Source of the DNA: SAR324 cluster bacterium
Lineage (GTDB): Bacteria; SAR324; NAC60-12
Direction: 5' to 3'
NCBI GenBank assembly: GCA_015231825.1
Contig: JADGAV010000047.1
Span: 1-34,898, forward strand
Length of the DNA: 34,898 nt
Each line of letters starts with the position of its first letter. The first letter of the stretch is position 1. This document shows positions 25,512-33,770 of the stretch, piece after piece. Both the position numbers and the translations under genes were made by a program. Below the pieces are notes generated by a model that was not told the origin of the DNA, searched no databases, and saw only the letters and a program-made list of their open reading frames with translations.

Positions 25512-26561
25512 ATGAAAACTATTGAAATCGGCGGACACCAAGAGACCATTATCGAGCGTTCCGACTTTCCCATTGAAAAATGCCACGAGATTTTGAAGGA
25601 TGAAGTAACGGCCATTTTGGGATATGGTCCCCAAGGCCGAGGTCAGGGCTTGAATATGCGAGACCAGGGCTTCAGGGTCATTATCGGAATTCGCAAAGGA
25701 AGAAGTTGGGACAAAGCCGTGGCTGACGGTTGGCAGGAAGGTGTCAACCTCTTTGAGGTGGAAGAAGCCGCAAAACGGGGAACGATTCTCCAATATCTGC
25801 TATCCGATGCTGGTCAAATCTCATCGTGGCCGACGGTGAAAGCGAATTTGGAACCCGGCAATGCGTTATATTTTTCACATGGGTTCGGGATCGTTTTCAA
25901 TGAGGATACACAAATTGTTCCTCCCGACAATGTTGATGTCATGCTGGTGGCTCCCAAAGGCAGCGGTTTGACCGTTCGCACTCACTTTGAAGCCGGCCGG
26001 GGGATCAATTCTTCATGGGCTGTCCACCAGGATGCTACGGGGAGAGCGAAAGAACGCTGTATCGCCACCGCCTTTGCCATTGGTTCCGGACATCTTTTTG
26101 AAACCACATTTGCCGATGAAACCCACAGTGACCTTACCGGCGAGCGCTGTGTGCTGATGGGCTTGATCCAGGGAGCCTTTCTTGCCCAGTATGAAGTCTT
26201 GCGGGAAAACGGACATTCTCCTTCAGAAGCGTTCAATGAAACGATTGAAGAAGCTCTGCAAAGTCTTTATCCTTTGGTTTCCGAAAAAGGGATGGACTGG
26301 ATGTATTCAAACTGCTCCACCACGGCGCAGCGCGGAGCGTTGGATTGGGCCCCTCGCTTTCGTGATGCACTCAAACCGGTCGTTGCCGAATGCTACCAGA
26401 AAGTAATCAGTGGAGAAGAAGCAAAAATTGCCATTGAGTCCAATTCAAAATCCGACTATCGGGAAAAACTGGAACTGGAACTGGAAGCAGTCAATAACCA
26501 GGAAATGTGGCAGGCCGGGAGGGTTTTAAGAGCTCTCCGTCCTGAAAATTTGGTCGAATAA
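25512..26561 (+). CDS. ilvC: Ketol-acid reductoisomerase
   Basis: The 349-aa enzyme rearranges and reduces acetolactate or acetohydroxybutyrate in valine, leucine and isoleucine synthesis. The Rossmann loop is LGYGPQGRGQGLN (about 36-48). The catalytic region includes ALYFSHGFGIVF. The metal ligands are expected in DETHSDLTGERCVLMG, with a second acidic group in the helical C-terminal domain (SEKGMDWMYSNCSTTAQRGA). The text DKAVADGWQEG and LLSDAGQISSWP is closest to the Bacteroidetes-type KARI subgroup, as far as I can judge from memory. ilvB/ilvN are not adjacent. Confidence 0.95.
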   Translation: MKTIEIGGHQETIIERSDFPIEKCHEILKDEVTAILGYGPQGRGQGLNMRDQGFRVIIGIRKGRSWDKAVADGWQEGVNLFEVEEAAKRGTILQYLLSDAGQISSWPTVKANLEPGNALYFSHGFGIVFNEDTQIVPPDNVDVMLVAPKGSGLTVRTHFEAGRGINSSWAVHQDATGRAKERCIATAFAIGSGHLFETTFADETHSDLTGERCVLMGLIQGAFLAQYEVLRENGHSPSEAFNETIEEALQSLYPLVSEKGMDWMYSNCSTTAQRGALDWAPRFRDALKPVVAECYQKVISGEEAKIAIESNSKSDYREKLELELEAVNNQEMWQAGRVLRALRPENLVE

Positions 26562-26584
26562 ATTAAAAATCACTCGATTCATCA

Positions 26585-26611
26585 AAGAGTCAACAAGTGG
26601 AGTTGACTCTT
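26585..26611 (+). terminator. Perfect 10-bp hairpin after ilvC
   Basis: AAGAGTCAAC and GTTGACTCTT flank a 7-base loop, 24 bp after the ilvC stop and 21 bp before the next ATG. No T tract follows, so an intrinsic terminator is uncertain; it may be an mRNA processing or stability hairpin, or control translation of the next gene. It argues against a GTG start at 26597, which would sit in the loop. Confidence 0.45.
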
Positions 26612-26632
26612 CCAAATCAAGGTGAAACTTCT

Positions 26633-26977
26633 ATGACAAAAACACTGTTAGGCGAAGGCAAATACTACGAGTTGCAAGTGTATCGCGGAGATGGCAATCT
26701 GGAGCAAGAGGCCATCCCCTTTTCCGGAGTACTTCGCCAGCATTATAATCCAAACATTGTCCTGCTGCTGAACAACTCACTATACTTTCGCAAACGCAGT
26801 CTTGCCTTTGAAATTCGGGTAGACGATATTCTTCATGTTGAAGAACTTCCAGCGGAGACCGCTCCCGATGGAGTGACTGTCGAAAAAGTCAAATTGTGGG
26901 TTAAAAAAGGAAGCACCATTGTAAAAATGGAACCGATTGTAGTATCTGATGAAATCGGGAATGAGTCAAAAAAATGA
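26633..26977 (+). CDS. Hypothetical protein, 114 aa
   Basis: The start at 26633 is chosen because AAGGTG lies just upstream and an earlier GTG (26597) falls in a hairpin. The product is soluble and beta-rich: YYELQVYRGDGNL, IPFSGVLRQHYNPNIVLLLN, FEIRVDDILHVEEL and VEKVKLWVKKGSTIVKMEPI. There are no cysteines or membrane segments. I do not recognise the family; the alternating strands suggest a small beta-barrel or a PilZ/SH3-like fold, which is only inference. It is 71 bp behind ilvC. Confidence 0.6.
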   Translation: MTKTLLGEGKYYELQVYRGDGNLEQEAIPFSGVLRQHYNPNIVLLLNNSLYFRKRSLAFEIRVDDILHVEELPAETAPDGVTVEKVKLWVKKGSTIVKMEPIVVSDEIGNESKK

Positions 26978-27049
26978 TTTTTATTTTCCTTGAATACCTT
27001 CCTTTTTCGCTTTTTGTCAGCAACTGTTGCGATTGACTTAAAAAAATGC

Positions 27050-27079
27050 TTGACAGTTGGTAGCTGATTCAAGCATTAT
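27050..27079 (+). promoter_or_regulatory. Candidate upstream promoter P1 of rho
   Basis: A perfect TTGACA (27050-27055), an 18-bp spacer and CATTAT (27074-27079). It is about 400 bp before the rho start. Confidence 0.4.
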
Positions 27080-27228
27080 CGTGAGACTTCAATCCGAATC
27101 CTACCAGTTGATAACAAATAACATTTATCAATAGAACCCGCTGACTAAAGCTCAGACAAAATCCCTAACAAAGCAACAAAGCGAAAATAAGTTTAGTTTA
27201 AGTGGTATGTTTGTTGAATTGTGCCTTA

Positions 27229-27256
27229 TTGGCTAAAAACAGCAGTCTGTTATACT
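27229..27256 (+). promoter_or_regulatory. Candidate promoter P2 of rho
   Basis: TTGGCT (27229-27234), a 16-bp spacer and TATACT (27251-27256). It would give a leader of about 220 bases. Confidence 0.4.
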
Positions 27257-27484
27257 CTTTGTCCCTCATTGAATGAATCCCGAACATAACATGCTTGCTT
27301 TTGATATTCTCCCTTCGTCAAATCGATTAATTTAGTGATGAGCGTGAGAACAGTATCAATTAAAAAACATCGGCAATGCTACGGAGAATGCCATGCAGAA
27401 TATGGAATTCTTTAGCTGAGTCGCTGTCTTTCATTACTTTTCCCCACTCTCATTAATTTCCATTAACTACCAGAACAAAACCCT

Positions 27485-28825
27485 ATGAAGAATCAAGCAA
27501 CGGCTCGCCGATACAATAATTCCCGTTCCCAAAATAACGTAGAATCTCAAAAACCGGCAAACAACGACGTCCCCACGCTCAATTTAGTAGAACTGAAACG
27601 CAAAGAAATTGCGGAATTGATAAAAATTGCAAAGGAGTATCAAATCGAGAATGCCAGCAGCATGCGTCGTCAAGAATTGATTTTCGGTTTATTGCAGGCA
27701 CAAACCCGACAAAACGGAGTTATTTATGGAGAAGGAGTTTTGGAGACTCTTCCTGATGGGTTCGGATTTCTGAGAGCCCCGGACTACAATTATTTACCGG
27801 GTCCGGACGACATATACGTCTCTCCTTCGCAGATTCGCCGATTCAATATGAGAACCGGAGACACCATCTCCGGTCAAATCCGTCCTCCAAAAGATAGCGA
27901 ACGTTACTATGCTTTGCTAAAAGTAGAAAAACTGAATTTTGAAACCCCGGATGTTTCCAAAGACAAAATCTTATTCGACAATCTCACACCGCTTTACCCG
28001 GAGGAGCGGCTCACTTTAGAGTGCGGAAAAGAAAGTCTGACAACCCGCTTGATTGATTTAGCGGTCCCGATCGGGAGAGGACAACGCGGTTTGATCGTGG
28101 CGCCTCCTCGTACTGGGAAAACGATGATTCTCCAAAGTATCGCCAACAGCATTTCCACCAATCATCCTGATGTCAGCCTGATTGTCCTTTTGATTGATGA
28201 ACGTCCTGAAGAAGTGACGGATATGGAACGTTCTGTCAAAGGAGAAGTGATCAGTTCAACCTTCGATGAACCAGCCACACGTCACGTTCAAGTAGCGGAA
28301 ATGGTCATCGAAAAAGCCAAACGACTGGTTGAACACAAAAAGGATGTCGTAATTTTGCTCGATTCTCTCACCCGTTTGGCACGTGCCTACAACTCTGTGG
28401 TTCCCCCCAGCGGAAAAATCCTTTCAGGAGGTGTCGATTCCAACGCTTTGCAAAAACCAAAACGCTTTTTCGGAGCCGCTCGAAATATTGAAGAGGGTGG
28501 ATCACTGACTATCATTGCAACAGCTTTGATTGATACGGGCAGCCGAATGGACGAAGTAATTTTTGAAGAATTCAAAGGAACCGGAAACATGGAACTGGTT
28601 CTGGACCGTAAACTGGTTGAGAAACGTGTTTTCCCGGCAATGGACATCAATAAATCACAAACTCGAAAAGAAGAATTGCTGACAGAAAAAAGTGATCTGG
28701 ACCGGATCTGGGTATTGCGGAAAGTCCTTTCTCAATTGAGTGTCGTTGAAGCCATGGAATTCATGCAGGAAAAATTATCGAAATTTGGTAAAAATGCGGA
28801 ATTTCTCGATATGATGGACAAATAG
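27485..28825 (+). CDS. rho: Transcription termination factor Rho
   Basis: The 446-aa product is a hexameric RNA helicase/ATPase. The N-terminal helical domain (LNLVELKRKEIAELIKIAKE) is followed by the RNA-binding cold-shock-like fold (GEGVLETLPDGFGFLRAPDY). The ATPase core has Walker A APPRTGKT (about 205-212), the stretch LLIDERPEEVTDMERSVKGE, Walker B VVILLDSLTRLARAYN and the Q/R-loop region GGVDSNALQKPKRFFGAARN. A 35-residue Asn/Gln/Lys-rich N-terminal tail precedes the fold. It heads a rho-rpmE-prfA cluster. Confidence 0.97.
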   Translation: MKNQATARRYNNSRSQNNVESQKPANNDVPTLNLVELKRKEIAELIKIAKEYQIENASSMRRQELIFGLLQAQTRQNGVIYGEGVLETLPDGFGFLRAPDYNYLPGPDDIYVSPSQIRRFNMRTGDTISGQIRPPKDSERYYALLKVEKLNFETPDVSKDKILFDNLTPLYPEERLTLECGKESLTTRLIDLAVPIGRGQRGLIVAPPRTGKTMILQSIANSISTNHPDVSLIVLLIDERPEEVTDMERSVKGEVISSTFDEPATRHVQVAEMVIEKAKRLVEHKKDVVILLDSLTRLARAYNSVVPPSGKILSGGVDSNALQKPKRFFGAARNIEEGGSLTIIATALIDTGSRMDEVIFEEFKGTGNMELVLDRKLVEKRVFPAMDINKSQTRKEELLTEKSDLDRIWVLRKVLSQLSVVEAMEFMQEKLSKFGKNAEFLDMMDK

Positions 28826-28896
28826 GTTTATCCATACTATATTAATAGTTTTTATTGATATTTTGAACCTTTTCAATCTTACAAGTAAGAGGACTC

Positions 28897-29106
28897 ATGA
28901 AAAGCGGAATTCATCCCGATTACAAACCGACTACCTTTCAATGCAGCTGTGGAAATCTATTGAGCACTTCCTCGGTACTGGGAGGAGAACACCATTTGGA
29001 AATATGTTCCAAATGTCATCCTTTTTTTAGCGGAAAAGAACGCACTTTAATCGACACAACAGGGCGCATCGAAAAATTTAACCGTCGTTACAAACGAGCT
29101 TCGTAA
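28897..29106 (+). CDS. rpmE: 50S ribosomal protein bL31
   Basis: The 69-aa product starts MKSGIHPDYKPTTFQCSCGN and has LEICSKCHPFFSGKERTLID, a zinc-type bL31 (Cys16, Cys18 and a later CxxC). An AAGAGGA site precedes the ATG. The order rho-rpmE-prfA is common in bacteria. prfA starts 20 bp after the stop. Confidence 0.96.
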   Translation: MKSGIHPDYKPTTFQCSCGNLLSTSSVLGGEHHLEICSKCHPFFSGKERTLIDTTGRIEKFNRRYKRAS

Positions 29107-29126
29107 AAACTCGTTGACTGCAATCC

Positions 29127-30200
29127 ATGTTAAACAAATTAAGAGGGATCAAAGAACGCTACGACCAACTCACCCACAGTTTGAGTCAAGCAGAAGTCGT
29201 TAGTGATTCAGAGCAGTTCCGTCGATTGAGCAAAGAACATTCGGAATTGTCAGAGTTGGTCCAGGCCTACGAGGAATATTCAGGATTGCAGGCCCAGTTG
29301 GCGTCGAACCAGGAAATTTTGGAAGACACGGGGGAAGACCCAGAGCTCCAGGAAATGGCACAGCAGGAAATGGAAATGCTGTCCATTCAGACGGAGAAAC
29401 TTGAAGACAAAATCAAACGGCTGCTCATTCCAAAAGACCCTAATGACTCCCGCAACACCATTCTTGAAATTCGTGCCGGCACTGGAGGAGAAGAGGCCGC
29501 CTTGTTTGTTTACGACCTTTTTCGTATGTATACCCGATATGCAGAACTGAAAAAGTGGCGATTTCAAATCATTGAACAACATGAAACGGACATTGGAGGA
29601 TTTAAAGCCATCATCCTTGCCGTTGAAGGAAAAGATGTCTACAGCCGTTTGAAGTTTGAAAGCGGCGTTCATCGGGTGCAGCGAATTCCCCGTACAGAAA
29701 CTCAGGGTAGAGTTCATACTTCTGCGGCAACTGTTGCCATAATGCCGGAAGTCGAGGAAGTCGAAATCGAGATCAATCCCAATGATCTTCGCATCGATGT
29801 CTATCGATCCTCCGGTCCGGGTGGTCAGAGCGTCAATACGACGGACTCAGCCGTTCGGATCACCCATCTTCCTACCGGCTTGATCGTCATTTGCCAAAAT
29901 GAAAAATCCCAACTGAAAAACAAAAATCAGGCTTTGAAAGTTCTGCGAGCCCGTCTGCATGAACAGGAAACAAAGGCCCAGCAAGATTCCTCTGCGGAAC
30001 AAAGAAAAAGCATGGTCGGCTCCGGGGATCGTAGCGAACGAATTCGGACCTATAACTTTCCTCAAGGACGCATTACAGATCATCGTGTGAATCTCACGCT
30101 TTACCAATTGGAAAGCATTTTGATGGGTAACCTTGACCCAATCATTGACGAATTGCTGACAAATCACCAGGCAGAACTCCTCAAACAGGGAGCGTCGTGA
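29127..30200 (+). CDS. prfA: Peptide chain release factor 1
   Basis: The 357-aa product releases peptides at UAA and UAG. The GGQ motif is in RSSGPGGQSVNTTDSAVRIT. The codon-recognition PxT tripeptide appears as PRT in HRVQRIPRTETQGRVHTSAA, where PAT or PVT is more usual; it is not the SPF of RF2. Domain 1 and the C-terminal RITDHRVNLTLYQL are normal. prmC (hemK), which methylates the GGQ glutamine and often follows prfA, is absent from the next position; a secretion ATPase gene follows instead. Confidence 0.96.
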   Translation: MLNKLRGIKERYDQLTHSLSQAEVVSDSEQFRRLSKEHSELSELVQAYEEYSGLQAQLASNQEILEDTGEDPELQEMAQQEMEMLSIQTEKLEDKIKRLLIPKDPNDSRNTILEIRAGTGGEEAALFVYDLFRMYTRYAELKKWRFQIIEQHETDIGGFKAIILAVEGKDVYSRLKFESGVHRVQRIPRTETQGRVHTSAATVAIMPEVEEVEIEINPNDLRIDVYRSSGPGGQSVNTTDSAVRITHLPTGLIVICQNEKSQLKNKNQALKVLRARLHEQETKAQQDSSAEQRKSMVGSGDRSERIRTYNFPQGRITDHRVNLTLYQLESILMGNLDPIIDELLTNHQAELLKQGAS

Positions 30201-30262
30201 AAGACCCGTGGATTTCCATGGAAATTCTGACATCAATGTTTTAGTTTTCCAAAATCAGCACT

Positions 30263-31789
30263 ATGTCGCTTCTGGACGAACTAATCGAGCAAGATTACCT
30301 TGAGGAAAGTCTTTTAGATCAGCTAGGCACACAAAATCGGCATCTTGGAGATATTGAAAAAATTCGGCAATTGGCCCGGCAACAGCTGATGGATGAAAAT
30401 CATCTGTCCGCATTTTTTTCTCAACGATATCAAATTCCTCTGCTTTCTCAAACCGAACAGCTTCCTCGACTCCATTCTGATTTGGCTCTGACGCGTCATG
30501 TATTTCAGGACAGCAAGATATTGCTGATTTTCCTTGGGGAAACGCAGGCCTGTCTCTTGTCCCTTTATTCCGATATACTCAGTCTGGATAAAATAGCCTA
30601 TCACTTTGACGCTCCTCTATTGAGGTACTGGAGTACTTCCCAGCAAATGGATGCGATGTGGCAATTGTCCGAGGATGCAAATAGGCAGCACACAGAACTG
30701 TCCATTGTCGATCTGACCCGTCACATCCTGGAACAGGCAATTGGCCAACGTTGCTCTGATATTCATTTTGAAGCAGGCGATAAATCCTTTGTTGTGAGAT
30801 TCCGGTTGGATGGTCACTTACACGATGAAATGGAACTTCCATTGGAGATGCAGTCTCCCTTGTTGTCACGCCTCAAAATTCTGGCTGGCATGGATGTTGC
30901 GGTCAAACGTCGACCACAGGATGGTTATCACAAGTACCGTTCCGGAAATGGTGACCGTTTTGATTTGAGAATGTCATCCATTCCCACAGAAATGGGAGAA
31001 AAACTGGTGATTCGTCTGCTGGATCAAACACCGGTTCAATACAAACTGGAAGCCCTAGGATTTCTCCCAGACGATTTACAAATTCTCCATCAGGCTTGCC
31101 AGATGCAGAGCGGCCTGATTTTGGTGGTTGGTCCAACAGGAAGCGGCAAAACAACGACGCTTTACGCCATGCTCAACGAGATGAACTCCCGTGAAAAAAA
31201 TATCATGACCGTGGAAGATCCCGTGGAGTATCACCTGCCCGATATCAATCAGGTTTCTGTTCAACCTGAACAAAATCTATCCTTTGCTCAAACATTAAGA
31301 GCATTTTTAAGACAAGACCCGGACATTATTCTGGTTGGAGAAATTCGGGATGAAGAAACTGCAGAAATTGCCATCAAAGCAGCCCTGACAGGACATCTGG
31401 TGCTTTCTACACTACATAGTGCTGACGCCGTTACAACCATTCAACGGCTCAAAAATTTGGGAGTGGATTTGGATCTTTTGGCTGATACTCTGAAAGTGAT
31501 ACTCTCCCAACGTCTGGTGCGTCGTTTGTGCCCTCATTTGAACAAGCAAGAACAAAAGGATTGCCTCCGCTGCCGAGGAACCGGTTATTCCGGACGGGTT
31601 CCCGTTTACGAAATTTTACACGTGAACCGGACGATCAGCAGTCGAATCAAATCGGGCAAACTGAGCAACGATTTGATTGCTCCCGAAAAAGGAGTATTCT
31701 TCCATTCTTTTGAGCAAACCATCCAACGTTTGATCACAGAGGGTGTGACCGACCATCACGAAGTGGATACACTTTTGGTGGATTTTTGA
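30263..31789 (+). CDS. GspE/PilB-type secretion ATPase
   Basis: The 508-aa product is a type II secretion or type IV pilus assembly ATPase. It has an N-terminal N1E-like domain, then DIHFEAGDKSFVVRFRLDG, Walker A VGPTGSGKTTT (about 287-297), the Asp box VEDPVEYHLPDINQ, Walker B ILVGEIRDEETAEIA and the His box TGHLVLSTLHSADA. The C-terminal region has CPHLNKQEQKDCLRCRGTGY, a shortened cysteine element with three Cys instead of the usual four. No gspF, pilC or pilin gene is adjacent, so the machine it drives cannot be told from this window. Confidence 0.9.
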   Translation: MSLLDELIEQDYLEESLLDQLGTQNRHLGDIEKIRQLARQQLMDENHLSAFFSQRYQIPLLSQTEQLPRLHSDLALTRHVFQDSKILLIFLGETQACLLSLYSDILSLDKIAYHFDAPLLRYWSTSQQMDAMWQLSEDANRQHTELSIVDLTRHILEQAIGQRCSDIHFEAGDKSFVVRFRLDGHLHDEMELPLEMQSPLLSRLKILAGMDVAVKRRPQDGYHKYRSGNGDRFDLRMSSIPTEMGEKLVIRLLDQTPVQYKLEALGFLPDDLQILHQACQMQSGLILVVGPTGSGKTTTLYAMLNEMNSREKNIMTVEDPVEYHLPDINQVSVQPEQNLSFAQTLRAFLRQDPDIILVGEIRDEETAEIAIKAALTGHLVLSTLHSADAVTTIQRLKNLGVDLDLLADTLKVILSQRLVRRLCPHLNKQEQKDCLRCRGTGYSGRVPVYEILHVNRTISSRIKSGKLSNDLIAPEKGVFFHSFEQTIQRLITEGVTDHHEVDTLLVDF

Positions 31790-31793
31790 TTTG

Positions 31794-31810
31794 TAGGAAA
31801 AAGGCTCCTA
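31794..31810 (+). terminator. Short hairpin after the GspE-type gene
   Basis: TAGGA and TCCTA flank a 7-base loop just after the stop codon. The 5-bp stem and lack of a clean T run make terminator function weak. Confidence 0.2.
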
Positions 31811-31967
31811 ACCTTTTGATCATCCAATCTAACTTTTAAATCGCACGAATCTTCAATATTGAGTCCACAATCGCCACAATAATTCATTCTGAAATTTCAT
31901 TCAATGATCAGGTTGCTTTTGAAATAATTTCTGGACCGACAGTTAAAAACGAAGTGAAAGATTTCAA

Positions 31968-33770
31968 ATGCCTTTAAAAGGATCCTATAGGAGTGAAGTT
32001 GCCCTCGGAATCATGCTGCTGACATTTGCCACCATTGTCAGTTACTCTCCTCTCAACGATGCACAAGCCATATTCGACGACATCACACTCTTTTTGAACG
32101 ATCCGATGATGACCAACCCTGAGGGTTGGTGGCGAATTTGGCTTCGTCCTCTGGAAAACAACAATGCCTGGCCTTATCTTCCAATCACTCGCAGTACTTT
32201 TTGGATTGAGCAGCAACTGTTTGGATTCAACTTGTCTGTCACGCATTGGATCAATGTCATCCTTCACCTGGCAACGGCTCTCCTCCTTTGGATCGTTTTG
32301 CAACAGTTATCTTTTAAAAGCGCCTGGTTCGTTGCTATGTTTTTTGCTTTGCACCCAATACATGTCCAATCTGTTGCCTGGATTGCAGAACGGAAAAACG
32401 TCGTCTCGGGTGTGTTTTTTATGCTCACCCTTTGGGGATACGCAAGCTTTGAAAAAACAGGAAAAAAAGGGATATATTTTCTCACTTTGGGGCTTTACCT
32501 GGGAGCACTGCTCAGTAAAACGGCAACAATCATGCTCCCCTTTCTCTTTATTTTTTACCGACTTTGGCGCCGATCTTCCTGGCAAAAAGCAGAGTTGGGA
32601 GCTTTGTTGCCGTTTTTCCTCCTGGCACTTTTCATCGGTCCGCTTCGTGTCTGGTATGAATTGGTTTATTCTGGTGCAACTGATGACCTTTATGGCCGAA
32701 GTTTTCTGGAACGCCTGCTCATTGCAGGAAAAATTCCATTTTTTTATCTCTCCAAAATAACCTTGCCCTTCCCCTTGATGTTTCATTATCCAAAATGGAG
32801 CGATGAACTCGACCAGGCTTTTCTCTACATACCTCTCTTGAGCATCGTGATCGTTCTTGGAATCCTCTGCCATAAATACCGTTCCTGGGGACGACCGCTT
32901 ATCCTTGGACTGATGGCCTATGGAGTTTTGCTTTTCCCGGTGCTCGGTTTTTTCAATAACGCCTGGACTCAATTTTCATACGTAGCCGATCACTGGGTCT
33001 ATTTGCCCAGTATCATCGTTTCAATTTTACTGGTATCCGGTGCACACTTGGGAATTGAATGGATTGCAAAGAGAAGTCCTGCATTTCTCACTCAAAAAAC
33101 TATCACAGGTGTGATTTCAGTGGTAATTTTTTCTACGATGGCCTCCTTAACTTGGCATCAAACCCTGGCATATAAAAATTTGGAATCACTCTCAAAAGAA
33201 AGCATTGCCAAAAACCCGGCTGCCTGGTTGGCACACTATAATTTAGGAATCGTCTATGAAGAACGAGGAGAAACAAAACTGGCCCTTGAAAAATTCAGTC
33301 AGGCCATTGATTTTAGCCCCCGATTTACAGATGCCTATGAACATCGCGGACTCGCTCATTTGAAATTGAAACAATACCAACTTGCAACCAACGATTTTAG
33401 CAGAGCAATTCAGCTTGACCCCAAGTCGGCTTCCTTTTATGGTAACCGCGGATTGGCACTTTTTCAGTTGAAGCAATACGATGAAGCACTCAGGGACTTA
33501 GACACGGCGCTTCAACTCGATCCCAACTCAGCAGAAATTTATAACAATCGAGGAGTCATGCTTCTCGATTTGAAGCGATTCCCAGAAGCCATTAAAGATT
33601 TGAACAATGCCATTGAATTGAACACGGGTGCTGCCAAAGCATACATCAATCGCGGCCTGGCTTTTCACAATTTGCTGCAGCACAAAGCAGCATGCCTGGA
33701 TTGGCAGCACGCCTGCCGACTGGGAGAATGCGAATATTTGCAATGGGCTAAAAAAAATGAAGAATGTTAG
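31968..33770 (+). CDS. TMTC-like GT-C membrane protein with TPR tail
   Basis: The 600-aa product has about ten membrane segments over residues 12-390. An early acidic motif, IFDDITLFLNDP (about 35-46), is placed like the catalytic Asp of GT-C protein O-mannosyltransferases, and ALHPIHVQSVAWIAERKNVV is typical of bacterial TMTC-like proteins. Residues 412-585 are about five TPRs (AHYNLGIVYEERGETKLALE, AYEHRGLAHLKLKQYQLATN, FYGNRGLALFQLKQYDEALR, IYNNRGVMLLDLKRFPEAIK). Eukaryotic TMTCs O-mannosylate cadherins; a glycosyl-transfer role here is inferred. The TPRs would face the periplasm. The gene overlaps the next gene by 14 bp. Confidence 0.82.
   Translation: MPLKGSYRSEVALGIMLLTFATIVSYSPLNDAQAIFDDITLFLNDPMMTNPEGWWRIWLRPLENNNAWPYLPITRSTFWIEQQLFGFNLSVTHWINVILHLATALLLWIVLQQLSFKSAWFVAMFFALHPIHVQSVAWIAERKNVVSGVFFMLTLWGYASFEKTGKKGIYFLTLGLYLGALLSKTATIMLPFLFIFYRLWRRSSWQKAELGALLPFFLLALFIGPLRVWYELVYSGATDDLYGRSFLERLLIAGKIPFFYLSKITLPFPLMFHYPKWSDELDQAFLYIPLLSIVIVLGILCHKYRSWGRPLILGLMAYGVLLFPVLGFFNNAWTQFSYVADHWVYLPSIIVSILLVSGAHLGIEWIAKRSPAFLTQKTITGVISVVIFSTMASLTWHQTLAYKNLESLSKESIAKNPAAWLAHYNLGIVYEERGETKLALEKFSQAIDFSPRFTDAYEHRGLAHLKLKQYQLATNDFSRAIQLDPKSASFYGNRGLALFQLKQYDEALRDLDTALQLDPNSAEIYNNRGVMLLDLKRFPEAIKDLNNAIELNTGAAKAYINRGLAFHNLLQHKAACLDWQHACRLGECEYLQWAKKNEEC

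Larger units (their letters stand above)
26978..27484 (+). promoter_or_regulatory. 507-bp leader region of rho
   Basis: No gene is visible. The region carries two promoter candidates and ends in a C-rich, G-poor tract (27425-27484) with about 19 C and 2 G in 60 bases, the composition expected of a Rho utilisation site. E. coli rho is known to be autogenously attenuated in its leader, so similar control is plausible here. No ribosome site is visible before the rho ATG. Confidence 0.5.

Noticed and set aside
25377..25793. 138-codon minus-strand frame over the ilvC start
   Set aside because: It covers the ilvC ribosome site and N-terminus in antisense and has no signals of its own.
32307..32972. 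221-codon minus-strand frame
   Set aside because: Antisense to the well-supported membrane part of the TMTC-like gene.
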